Shown here piece by piece: positions 20,477 through 29,268 of a stretch of DNA of 64,000 bases. Below the pieces are notes generated by a model. It saw nothing but the letters and a program-made list of their open reading frames with translations. It ran no database searches and was not told the DNA's origin. How positions within the stretch are numbered: the stretch's first letter is position 1; each line of letters begins with the position of its first letter. The DNA is from Saccharomycopsis phalli. Its lineage: Eukaryota; Ascomycota; Saccharomycetes; Ascoideales; Saccharomycopsidaceae. Location of the stretch: the NCBI GenBank assembly GCA_020342235.1, contig CP073214.1, forward strand, positions 1,302,001 to 1,366,000, written 5' to 3'. A program made the position numbers and the translations under genes.

Positions 20477-21293
20477 ATTTATTTATTTATTGATTTATCA
20501 TTACATTGGTCATCATAACTACATGTGTATTGGGTAGATGTAGTGTATGTATTCTTGCCGTGTTCATAATTATCTGGTATTCATATTACTGTAGGCATTA
20601 CTACCCACTACACATTTGTTTTTGGTGGACCCTATTCAGAAAATGAGACATGGCATAAAAAGGGGTTACGAAAAGTTTTTGCCTATATCTGCAGTACGAC
20701 ATTAGTGGTTATGATTTAGTGTGTTGCCAGCTAAATTACGATACTCAATTACGATACTCAATTACGGTACTTGACTCAACTTAGCCTAGTAGATGTGCTT
20801 AGCTTGTCAGTTTGCATACTGGATCTTTGTTTATATTTAGCTGTGTTTAGATTGGCTTTTACGCTCTCGGCTCACGGTGCATTGTTTCATTCAGCAATAC
20901 GCCAATCATGATTTCTTCTTTGGTCGATATCAGGTAATACTTTGGCCATGTCAGGCAATACATGGCAAATGTCAGGCAATACATGTATTACATAAGCGGC
21001 ACGCCCTTTTTAGGCTATTCTGCTCTTGTTTTCACCCACCATCTTGCATCATCGTTTATTATCCTTGATATCCCAATCATCCACTTGTCATAGGTTGTCA
21101 TGGGGCGAGGCTATGCAGAACATGTATGATGCCAGCATAAATGTACACAGCTAGCTCCAATGTACACCGTTAGACTGCAATATCCCACTGCGATAACTAG
21201 TGGGGCTAGTTGCAATGTTTACGGTTGGAAATTAGCTCAAACGGCCAGATCGTACACACCGATGCAACGGCTGGATTGAGTCAGATGTCGCCG
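20477..21293. other. Convergent spacer between the cyclin and PhoD-like genes
   Basis: No gene is recognised. It has short local repeats (ATTACGATACTC near 20735-20765; TCAGGCAATACATG near 20950-20985). The short arrays at 21294-21492 follow. Confidence 0.6.
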
Positions 21294-21492
21294 TAAATTG
21301 ATCCAGATGTAAATTGATCCAGATGTAAATCGATCCAGATGTAAATCGAGCCAGACATAAATCGATCCAGATTCCACTCTAGTTGAGATGTCATATAGTC
21401 CAGTACATGTTCAAGTAAATAGCCCGTCACCTAGTCTGTCACCTAGTCTCACCTAGTCTCATCTAGTCTCATCTAGTCCCATCTAGTCTGTC
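21294..21492. repeat. Two adjacent minisatellites 3' of the PhoD-like gene
   Basis: About five copies of a 16-bp unit (AAATTGATCCAGATGT and variants) at 21294-21372. After a gap come about six copies of a unit like ACCTAGTCTC at 21428-21492. Two unrelated arrays in one spacer suggest repeated local amplification. Confidence 0.88.
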
Positions 21493-21620
21493 ATTCCAAT
21501 TTAACCATCAGCACCAGATCTAAACTCCCATTGTCCATTTACCAGCTAGTCCACTTTTCGTGGGATCCAAGCTCTCCACGTTTTCGCGTCCTTAATCATG
21601 GCTTGCAGCCGCAAATCACA

Positions 21621-24017
21621 CTAGTTTACATATTTTATCTTCGTTTGGGCCAACCGCAGGTACTCCTTGGCTACACTGGGAACAATAACCTCATAGTCCT
21701 GGGTGGCTGATTCCAGACTGCCACAGTCGACTTCGACCCGGATCCGGGCAGCAAGTCCGTCGGCACAGACTTCGTAGCTTGGTTCTGCCAGAAGGTCTCC
21801 GCACGGAAGTTGCCGGCGGGAGTGTTTTTCCACGGGGCCTGGAACGCGCGACTGGCCGATTGCCAAGATTAGCGCAGGGTCGTTCTCAATGGGGATTATG
21901 TCGCACCAGTTGCGACGGGCAAGGAACGCCTGCCGCTTGACGCCTAGCATATCCCCATCGACATCTCGCTTGAATACGGGCACCATGTTCTCACGGGTCT
22001 CTGTGCCAAAATGGTGTGGCTTCTGCACGTTGAAGAGCACCTCACCTACTTTTGTGGGGGGTGGGGTGTTGACGATTGCCGACGAGATGATGTTGAACAT
22101 CAAGCGCGGGTCCTTGCTGTGCGCCAGCTTGCTTGGAGGGTTGTTGACTTTTGTAGTGAGGCTTTCTGTCTGGTTGACTTTTGTAGTGAGGCATTGAGTC
22201 TGGTTGACTTTGGTAAAGTCTTTAGTCTGCCAGTTGGTCTTGGCTTTGGTAAATTCTTCAGTCTGTCGGTTGGCCTTGAACTTTGCAGTTAGGTTTTCCA
22301 CCTTCCGGTTGGCCTTGACTTTGGTTAAAAGATTTTCCACCTGCTGATTGGCCTTGGCTTTGGCAGTTAGGTTTTCCACCTGCTGATTGGCCTTGACCTT
22401 TTTTGCAAAACTTTCCACCTGCTGATTGGCCTTTGTCGCAAAACTTTCCACCTGCTGATTGGCCTTGACTTTGGCAGTTAGGTTTTCCACTCGCCGGCTG
22501 GCAAAACTCCCAACTGTACTGCCCCGCATCTTGCTCGTCTCACCCAAGCCGTCATGGCTAAACATCCGGCCAACAGCAGCCAAGTGCACGTCGCCGCTGA
22601 GAAAGGTGACACGGACGCCGTGCCGGGCCTGGATCAACTGGATGTTGGCCAAGAACCGGTTGCGCTCGGCCTTGTGGTTATCGGAGCACCAGTGGTCGTT
22701 CAAGTCGTCGACAATATCGACGGAGCCGTCAAACTCCTGGACGAGGCCGCGGCCCATATGGAGCCTGCGCAATTGCCCCGAGAGCGACTTGGCGACTGGG
22801 TTGTTGAGAAGGGTCTCCAAGAGCACCAACCGTGGGTAGAGGATCGGCACGCCGAGAAGCACCAACAAGTGGCGGATTTCCGGTGCGCGGCGCAACTCGA
22901 GCTCGATACGATCGTATATTGCGTCGTAGGTGTCGCGGCTGAGCACCTGGTGCAACTGGCGCTCGGTGCGGCAGTCGGCCGCGACAAGGGCGACTTTTTC
23001 GCCGAGCCGCGCGTACACCAGGCGGCTCGGCAGGGCAATGTACGGCCCGGGCCGCCCAAGAATCCACTCTGGCCCGGTCTCGTGCACTGTGGAGTGGTGC
23101 TGGAAGAGCAAGTAGTACTTGAACGCAGCGGCACCGAGTGCGCGAAACATCGCGGAACCGTTGACCGAGGCGTCGTAGGAGCCAAAGCCGTCGATGATAT
23201 CATGATCATCATACATGTTGACCAGCGGGATCGTCGCCAACGCCCGGGGAAAGTGCTGCACCTGCGTCGGCTGACGTGTGCCGTCCATGATTCCGCGGCC
23301 GTACCAAGCGAGATAGTGCGCCAAGTACACCCCGTCAAAACCGGCGGAGTCCAGCGGGTCACGTGACGAGGCCGCCAACCAGCGGCGGAACTCGGGCTGG
23401 CGGGTCTTGACCACGTCGCAGTAGATTTGGTCGCCGCCGCCGACCATCACGTGGTACCGCTGCGCGAGATGGGTGCGCAACACGTCGTACCAGAGCAGAC
23501 CCTGAAAGTTTGTGGTGTCGGTGTTGAGCGAGAACCCGTTGCACGAGTGGAACATTATGTTCATCGACTGGCCGCGCGCAGGCACGTAGAAGAAGTACTC
23601 GTGCGACCAGTGGCCGTCAATGTAGTACTTGCACTTTTGTCCGTGCTCCGCCAAATCGAGTCCAATGGCATACCGCCAGAACTGGAACCCGTCCTCCTCG
23701 TGGATTAGCTCTGCGGGCCAGAGCGCCTCCTGTACGCACACCGCCCGCGCGCCAGGCGGGTCCGCAGGGCCCAACTGGTACTGTACCTGCGGAGCCTCGG
23801 CGGCACGGTACGTCACAAGGAGGAGCGTCGCCAGGTACCCGTGCGGCTTCCCGTGGGTGCCTACCAACCGGAGCATCGGCCCGGCGCGGAGGTCGACGCG
23901 GTTCACGCCCACGGTTGTTTCTGCCGGCGGGTTGTTGCGGAGAAGCTGGTCATAGTACCTGCGGCACTCGTCTTCGTTGGCCCATTCGCTCAAGGGGATT
24001 TCAATCTGTACTGCCAT
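21621..24017 (-). CDS. PhoD-like metallophosphatase with internal repeat tract
   Basis: This 798-residue protein belongs to the fungal PhoD-like phosphatases, which have a binuclear metal centre and act on phosphodiesters or monoesters; the substrate is unknown. No signal peptide is seen, so it is probably cytosolic. Metal-binding motifs are GGGDQIYCD (193-201), NMYDDHDIIDGFGSY (267-281) and TFLSGDVHLAAVGR (471-484). The domain resumes at DPRLMFNIISSAIVNTPPP (636-654). Between them, residues 497-635 are a Lys-rich tandem repeat (KVKANQQVENLTA type) encoded by a minisatellite at 22113-22529, inside the catalytic domain. Most codons are GC-rich. The start ATG is the first in frame. Confidence 0.88.
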   Translation of the reverse strand: MAVQIEIPLSEWANEDECRRYYDQLLRNNPPAETTVGVNRVDLRAGPMLRLVGTHGKPHGYLATLLLVTYRAAEAPQVQYQLGPADPPGARAVCVQEALWPAELIHEEDGFQFWRYAIGLDLAEHGQKCKYYIDGHWSHEYFFYVPARGQSMNIMFHSCNGFSLNTDTTNFQGLLWYDVLRTHLAQRYHVMVGGGDQIYCDVVKTRQPEFRRWLAASSRDPLDSAGFDGVYLAHYLAWYGRGIMDGTRQPTQVQHFPRALATIPLVNMYDDHDIIDGFGSYDASVNGSAMFRALGAAAFKYYLLFQHHSTVHETGPEWILGRPGPYIALPSRLVYARLGEKVALVAADCRTERQLHQVLSRDTYDAIYDRIELELRRAPEIRHLLVLLGVPILYPRLVLLETLLNNPVAKSLSGQLRRLHMGRGLVQEFDGSVDIVDDLNDHWCSDNHKAERNRFLANIQLIQARHGVRVTFLSGDVHLAAVGRMFSHDGLGETSKMRGSTVGSFASRRVENLTAKVKANQQVESFATKANQQVESFAKKVKANQQVENLTAKAKANQQVENLLTKVKANRKVENLTAKFKANRQTEEFTKAKTNWQTKDFTKVNQTQCLTTKVNQTESLTTKVNNPPSKLAHSKDPRLMFNIISSAIVNTPPPTKVGEVLFNVQKPHHFGTETRENMVPVFKRDVDGDMLGVKRQAFLARRNWCDIIPIENDPALILAIGQSRVPGPVEKHSRRQLPCGDLLAEPSYEVCADGLAARIRVEVDCGSLESATQDYEVIVPSVAKEYLRLAQTKIKYVN
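22113..22529 (-). repeat. Coding minisatellite in the PhoD-like gene
   Basis: About ten in-frame units. Six or seven are of about 39 bp (13 residues such as KVKANQQVENLTA) and decay toward the 3' side into 30-bp units (VNQTESLTTK). All keep the reading frame. The tract separates two conserved parts of the phosphatase domain. Confidence 0.9.
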
Positions 24018-24547
24018 GGATGTGAGGTGGAGGATAGTGAGGTGGAATGAGGTGGGGCAGAATTAGATGGGGCAGAAATAAATCAAGGTGAACCAGTCGA
24101 GTAACTCAATACCAAAGTCCAGGAAACAAATACCAAAGTCCAGCCCAATACCAAAGTCCAGCCCAATAGTGAATCCAGCAAATGTAAATAGTGAATCCAG
24201 CAAATTAAATACCAACTCCAGCAAATCAAATACTGAAACTCGTCAGAATTGAGTACTGGATTTCGGGGCTTGGTGCCAAGAAACCACGAGGCCGCATGTA
24301 CATTATTACAACATGACCCGAGACCGCATGTACAATATTACAAAATGACCCGAGACCAGACAACAATACACACTATACCAAGCAAACGAGAAATACACTA
24401 CAAAATACCAACACTACGAGGCCACCTCTTTCGGTATTCATATGCCGTTCCAGGACAAACCTGCGTCACGGCCACATTTGGCATTTTTCATGGTCTACGC
24501 ACGCGTCATTGTATTTTATGTATATTCTATCATGCCTGTTATCCGCA
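24018..24547. repeat. Promoter spacer with 15-bp-type repeats
   Basis: Upstream of the PhoD-like gene. Copies of AATACCAAAGTCCAG and AGTGAATCCAGCAAAT-like units fill about 24105-24240. The remainder to the end of the CFEM-like gene has a short repeat of CCCGAGACC near 24310-24355 and no gene. Confidence 0.75.
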
Positions 24548-24967
24548 TTATTCATGTATTTCATTAACCCATTCATCTTGTAGATCCGCTAGGTAATCAA
24601 CAAAATCGTCGCCCTTGTCCTTGCACTCCTCAACATATGGCCCAATGACTCCTTGCCAGTACTCACTCGACTCATAGAAGCCTTCACAGCCATCGGCCTG
24701 GCACTTGTTGAGCTTGTATCGGAAATGCGCCGAGCAAACACACGTTTCTCCGACCCACTGCTCCTGCTTCTTGCATCCTTCATAGAGGAGAAATGTCTCC
24801 CTACACTCTTTTTCGCACCACTTGTCTGGCCATTGGATCCCGTTTTCCGAAACGTCGCTGGTTTGGCTAGCCTCACGGCCTGGTTCATTGCTGCTCGCTG
24901 AAGATGCAATTAAACTGCCTTGGCAAATTGCCGCAGAAATGATCATTGCAAGGTAGTTCCACTTCAT
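24548..24967 (-). CDS. Small secreted CFEM-like cysteine protein
   Basis: The 139-residue protein starts with a signal peptide (1-26, hydrophobic core IISAAICQGSLIA). The mature part has eight cysteines (51, 55, 65, 76, 78, 89, 94, 115) spaced C-3-C-9-C-10-C-1-C-10-C-4-C-20-C, the arrangement of fungal CFEM domains, which in Candida bind haem from host haemoglobin. The haem-ligand aspartate normally sits three residues before the CxC; here that place is Gly, with Glu next to it, so haem binding is doubtful. No GPI signal: the acidic tail ends NEIHE, so the protein is probably released. The ATG at 24967 gives the signal peptide. Family assignment is by cysteine pattern only. Confidence 0.6.
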   Translation of the reverse strand: MKWNYLAMIISAAICQGSLIASSASSNEPGREASQTSDVSENGIQWPDKWCEKECRETFLLYEGCKKQEQWVGETCVCSAHFRYKLNKCQADGCEGFYESSEYWQGVIGPYVEECKDKGDDFVDYLADLQDEWVNEIHE

Positions 24968-25079
24968 TGTATTGTGATGAAAACACGCGGCCCTTTTAAA
25001 TGCAAGCAGCTTGTACAAGTTTCCAAATGTTCTTTGTGACCCATTTAATCACAAAACCATCCAACTCGATTGTCTAAAT

Positions 25080-25468
25080 CTGGCCGTTGAATCTGGCTGT
25101 TGAATCTGGGACTGTCTAAATCTTTGAAAGTTGTAATTGTCTGAAATCCTCAAAAGTTGTAATTGTCTGAAATCTTTGAGAGTTTTAATCATCTAAAATC
25201 TTTGAGAGTTGTAATCATTTGAATAACCAAAAGTTACCATCTAATCTCCAAAAGTTACCATCTAATCTCCAAAAGTTCCATCGAATCTCCAAAAGTTACC
25301 ATCGGATCTCCAAAAGTTACCATCGAATCTCCAAAAGTTACCATCGAATCTCCAAAAGTTACCATCTAATCTCCAAAAGTTCCATCGAATCTCCAAAAGT
25401 TACCATCTAATCTCCAAAAGTTCCATCTAATCTCCAAAAGTTCCATCGGATCTCCAAAAGTTCCATCC
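25080..25468. repeat. Two minisatellites upstream of the CFEM-like gene
   Basis: At about 25080-25220 are four copies of a unit of roughly 29 bp containing AAATCTTTGAGAGTTGTAAT. At about 25226-25468 are some thirteen copies of an 18-22 bp unit built on ATCTCCAAAAGTTACC or AGTTCC. They fill most of the spacer between the CFEM-like gene and the next gene. Confidence 0.92.
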
Positions 25469-25521
25469 TCTCATCTTCTTCCATTTCCCATTCCACCTTC
25501 AGCCAAACACTATCCTCCCAC

Positions 25522-27009
25522 CTACATCTCATTAACAATATTCTCCTTCTCACTCGAAAACGTCGGCACCGACTTGGTCTTCACCACCGTCTTACTATTA
25601 CTATTAACCTCTGACAACACCCCGCGCCCCTTATCCTTCACCCCCGTCACCGTCACGGCCCGCTTATAACTCTTCTTCCGCTTCTTTGGCTGACTGCCAC
25701 TGTAACTTGCAATCGACTTGATATCGGCAAACACAATCTGCAACTTGTTCCCACGGTCCTCCTGCCGCGCAGAAAACACATTCTGCCGCGCCCGGTGCCC
25801 GGCAAACGTGCCCATCACCGGCACAAGTGGCCCGTCAGCAACTCCTCCATGGTTCTCTGGCGTCGGGCTGCCAGGCATCTCTTTGCGAGGACTGGTGCTG
25901 CTCTTGGCGCTCGTCACCGAGATCGTCGACGGAGACACAACCTCCAGCCGCTTCTGTCGTCCCGGAGTCTCAAACAGCGGATACTGCACACCTTGAGGGT
26001 TCATGCCCACAGGGTAGCAAGCTTGCGGCGGGAGGTACCCGGGCTGGCCAAACGCAGGCTGGCCGAATGCAGGCTGGCCGAATGCAGGCTGGCCGAACCC
26101 GGCTGGGCTAATGCCAGGCGGAAATGCTGGAGGTTGCTGGAAATTGTCAAGCTGATCAAGCTGCTTTTCGTCGTCGGACTTCTCCTCGTCGGTGGTTGCA
26201 TCCTCTGCGTCTTTCTTGATGAGCCCCAACTCCTCGTTCAACTCCTGGTTCAAGTCCCGGAGATTGAAGCTCTCGATGCGCTTCTTCAAGCTCTTGGGGG
26301 TCTTGAGGTTCATGAGAACCTCGTCGAGATCCGCGCGATACTTGCCAAACGGCGTCCGGAGCGGCGAGTCGACCTGCAGAAGCTTTCGCTTGGTGCCAGT
26401 GCGCTTCAAAAACGGCAGGAGCCCGGTCTTGTAGTTGTCCCACTCGTGGTCCTGCAAGACATCGGTGTCGTCGTCGGCCCGGGTGAGCCGCTGCGCCAAC
26501 GTCCGCAAAATCGAGCCTGAGCCCGTGTCGTTGTCGGGGTTTTTCTGCGGGGTTGCGGTGAAAAAATCTCCGCCCAGCGTCCGGTTGATGTACGGCGTGA
26601 TGCCGCTGCTAAAGTCGGTGGAGATTCCCCGCGAGGGCGAGAAGCTAAACAGAAACTCCTGCAGCTCGCCCTTTTTCGCCGTCGAGTTGATGTATTTCCG
26701 GCCAATCGACAGGGTCAACTTGCTGTAGAACGGGGTGTTGAGGAGCTCCAGCTGGGCGCCCAAAATCTTGCTGGCAAACGGCGAGTTGGAAAACGCAAAG
26801 AAACTGCCATTCCCACCCGACCCATATAGCACATTGGACGGAATATCATTGTCTATGCTCTCAGCCAACTTGGCCTCCAGAGTGTCATTGAGATTGCTTT
26901 TCATAACCTTCTTCGTGACTCTCTTCTTCTTGCTCGCCAGCTCCCCCATCGACTTGAATATCTCAGGGTCTAGCACCTCCGCTATAGAATTGTCATGTTT
27001 AGTACCCAT
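25522..27009 (-). CDS. Unknown SP/TP-rich, probably nuclear protein
   Basis: I do not recognise the family of this 495-residue protein. It has about a dozen SP or TP sites (for example SNSPF, NTPFY, FSPSRG, ITPYI, SPLRTPFG, TSPRK, GSPTP), basic patches (KKKRVTKK near 27; KKRKKSYKR near 445) and a helical segment KSLKKRIESFNLRDLNQELN. That profile suits a Cdk-regulated nuclear factor, such as a mitotic transcription coactivator like Ndd1, but this is inference. Four FGQPA pentapeptide repeats (about 310-330) come from a 15-bp coding repeat at 26040-26110. Its ATG lies only 64 bp beyond the ARG2 stop. Confidence 0.65.
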   Translation of the reverse strand: MGTKHDNSIAEVLDPEIFKSMGELASKKKRVTKKVMKSNLNDTLEAKLAESIDNDIPSNVLYGSGGNGSFFAFSNSPFASKILGAQLELLNTPFYSKLTLSIGRKYINSTAKKGELQEFLFSFSPSRGISTDFSSGITPYINRTLGGDFFTATPQKNPDNDTGSGSILRTLAQRLTRADDDTDVLQDHEWDNYKTGLLPFLKRTGTKRKLLQVDSPLRTPFGKYRADLDEVLMNLKTPKSLKKRIESFNLRDLNQELNEELGLIKKDAEDATTDEEKSDDEKQLDQLDNFQQPPAFPPGISPAGFGQPAFGQPAFGQPAFGQPGYLPPQACYPVGMNPQGVQYPLFETPGRQKRLEVVSPSTISVTSAKSSTSPRKEMPGSPTPENHGGVADGPLVPVMGTFAGHRARQNVFSARQEDRGNKLQIVFADIKSIASYSGSQPKKRKKSYKRAVTVTGVKDKGRGVLSEVNSNSKTVVKTKSVPTFSSEKENIVNEM

Positions 27010-27073
27010 CTGCCTTACAGGTGTAATGTATTGTTTATTTGTTTACCCTCTGAAATTCAAAACAATCAAACCG

Positions 27074-28867
27074 TCACGTGACCCAGGACGGCTGAATTTT
27101 CAGGCACACCGCCACATACGCCGCCAAATCAAAATCACATCGTGTACTGCTCCCAACCCAAAATGCCCGCCATATCGTCCCAGGAATATTCACACTGCCA
27201 TTCGATCGCTCGTGGTACCACTTGTTCACAGGATTCCGGGCACGTGACCGCCACACGAGCTCGTGCGGGAACATCTTGTCCACCATCACCTTGAATACAA
27301 TATCCGCAACACTCAACGTTCCCTGCACAGATCTCTTCACAGCAAACTTATCCAAGTACGCAATCCGCTTCCCCTCCGACGTCTCCTCCCACGTGACCAC
27401 CGCGCCTCCTTCGTAGTCCCCAGCAATGATAATCCCAGCCACTTTCCCATTGATCCGCTTCAAGTAATGCTCCATATCCAACTCGCGATTGAACGAGTCG
27501 TCAATGAGCAACTTGAGCTTTTCGAGATCGATCTCGTCCCGCATCGCCTCCAAGTCCAATCCGTCACCACGCGATTGGAAGATCCGCACTTCTGTTCCAT
27601 TGCGAAGAATCGTGGTCGAGAGCAATGGCGTGTTGCGAAGATACACCGGTAACGAAGGCGAGATCAACGGTCGGTCCGTGAGAATGTTGTAGATGATCGG
27701 ATTCTTGACTTTGAAACTGCTCACCGTCTGTCCGTGCTGGTTGATAATCATGCCTTCGTCCGAGTCATTGTATTTGTAGTCCTTCTCACATGTCTCTGCA
27801 ATGCTAATCTCCTTGGATAGGTCCGTGACCTTGGGCTCCTCAACTGCACCAAAAAAGTCGTTTATAGCAGCCAGCTGTGGCGTAGTGATGATCGCGCCTG
27901 CTGAATCGGGAAGTCCTTTGAGTATATCGTGGCAGAGATTCAAGTTCAGGAGATGCAGCGCGCAGTCCAACGGTTTGAGAAATCCCCGCTGGAGCTCCTC
28001 AGAAACCGCCGAAAACTCTTGCTTGAGGTTGATCAAGACATGCGATGATGTCATGCGTTCCAACGAAGGAATGCCTCCTCGAGGATCAATCAATATCACC
28101 CTTTCAACACTGAGCATGTTGGGACCCAAACCTTCTTTTACGTGGTGCCGGTTATAGTGATGCAAGTTCAAGGCGACATTCTCCACAATCAAGTCACTGG
28201 GAAGCATCACGTTGCTGCTGTTTGTCTTATCGAACCCAACAGGGTACACAATGGGAACCAAACCCTGCTGCAAATGGTCCAAGATAAGTTGGGGGAACAC
28301 CATGCTGACAGCTCGGTTCTGGTCAATTTCAAACAACCCACTCACAGGAACACTCCTGACAAGCCTCTGGATATGCTCTCTATTCTCAATCATCGCCTGG
28401 AGCTTGTAGAACCGCAGGTCCATTTGGTGCTCCAACTCGCGGTGTGACACGTGCGTCTCCCTACATAGATCGTAGTTATCAATAACAATCACGGGACTCA
28501 CGCCAAGTCTAATGAGATTCAGAATCGTAGCTCCAATCCCGTCCAAAGTGTCGCTGGCAATTTTCCCAAGTGAGCGGATCTTGATTATCGAGACCCGCAA
28601 GATCCGAGCAGCAGACTCAAGCTGTTTTGCCTCCACTTGCCCCAAGCTGCCTGGTTTCGGGGCATCTATTCTCAAATCTATCTGCTGATACTTCTGAAAA
28701 TACGTCTTTGTCTCTCTTTTTGTCGCCGTGGAGTTGAGAATCGTCAAGATCAATTGCCGTCTTTGGAAATGGTTCGCCAAATGGAGACCCCGAATCGTGA
28801 ACATACCCCAGCAAGATTGATTTGGTGCGGATATCTTAGACAATGTGCGGGTAACATCTGCACACAT
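27074..28867 (-). CDS. N-acetylglutamate synthase, mitochondrial (Arg2)
   Basis: Arg2 makes N-acetylglutamate from acetyl-CoA and glutamate, the first step of arginine synthesis, in the mitochondrial matrix with the Arg5,6 kinase. The product is 597 residues (S. cerevisiae 574). The N terminus up to about 60 is basic with few acids, fitting a presequence. An amino-acid-kinase-like region follows (GVSPVIVIDNYD; later VERVILIDPRGGIPS), and the C-terminal acetyltransferase domain (about 440-597) has KVAGIIIAGDYEGGAVVTWE, AYLDKFAVKRSVQGT, ELVWRSRARNPVNKWYHERS. The ATG at 28867 is the first in frame. Feedback inhibition by arginine is usual in the family. Confidence 0.93.
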   Translation of the reverse strand: MCADVTRTLSKISAPNQSCWGMFTIRGLHLANHFQRRQLILTILNSTATKRETKTYFQKYQQIDLRIDAPKPGSLGQVEAKQLESAARILRVSIIKIRSLGKIASDTLDGIGATILNLIRLGVSPVIVIDNYDLCRETHVSHRELEHQMDLRFYKLQAMIENREHIQRLVRSVPVSGLFEIDQNRAVSMVFPQLILDHLQQGLVPIVYPVGFDKTNSSNVMLPSDLIVENVALNLHHYNRHHVKEGLGPNMLSVERVILIDPRGGIPSLERMTSSHVLINLKQEFSAVSEELQRGFLKPLDCALHLLNLNLCHDILKGLPDSAGAIITTPQLAAINDFFGAVEEPKVTDLSKEISIAETCEKDYKYNDSDEGMIINQHGQTVSSFKVKNPIIYNILTDRPLISPSLPVYLRNTPLLSTTILRNGTEVRIFQSRGDGLDLEAMRDEIDLEKLKLLIDDSFNRELDMEHYLKRINGKVAGIIIAGDYEGGAVVTWEETSEGKRIAYLDKFAVKRSVQGTLSVADIVFKVMVDKMFPHELVWRSRARNPVNKWYHERSNGSVNIPGTIWRAFWVGSSTRCDFDLAAYVAVCLKIQPSWVT

Positions 28868-29268
28868 GGGATCAGAAACACGGTATACTGCAACTGTGCG
28901 TCTGAAATTTTATGTGCTTGTTGATTCAAGATCCGGCAGACAGAGTTTGGAATGTTGCAGATCTTGGGTAGTGTCGAGTGGATTTTATCATGAATTGTGT
29001 ACAAAGGTCCAACGAGCCAAGTGGGAGAACATGGTACATTGTTTAGATTGAGCCAATGCTGTCTGGTTAATCATTATTTACTTGAATCACGGTAGTTGGA
29101 ATCGTTACATTTATTAGATTTATACCTCTCACACAGCAGCAGTCTGGTTAAACAGTATTCACGTAAAATCTACAACATACGTCACATTGGCGATATATCG
29201 CCCCAGGAAATTTTATTGGGCATCAGTCTTTCAGAGTTTTGAATCATTAAATACAAACCGTCTTGATA
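28868..29268. other. Spacer between ARG2 and the 764-residue gene
   Basis: About 400 bp holding the ARG2 promoter. No gene, array or known motif is recognised. Confidence 0.6.
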
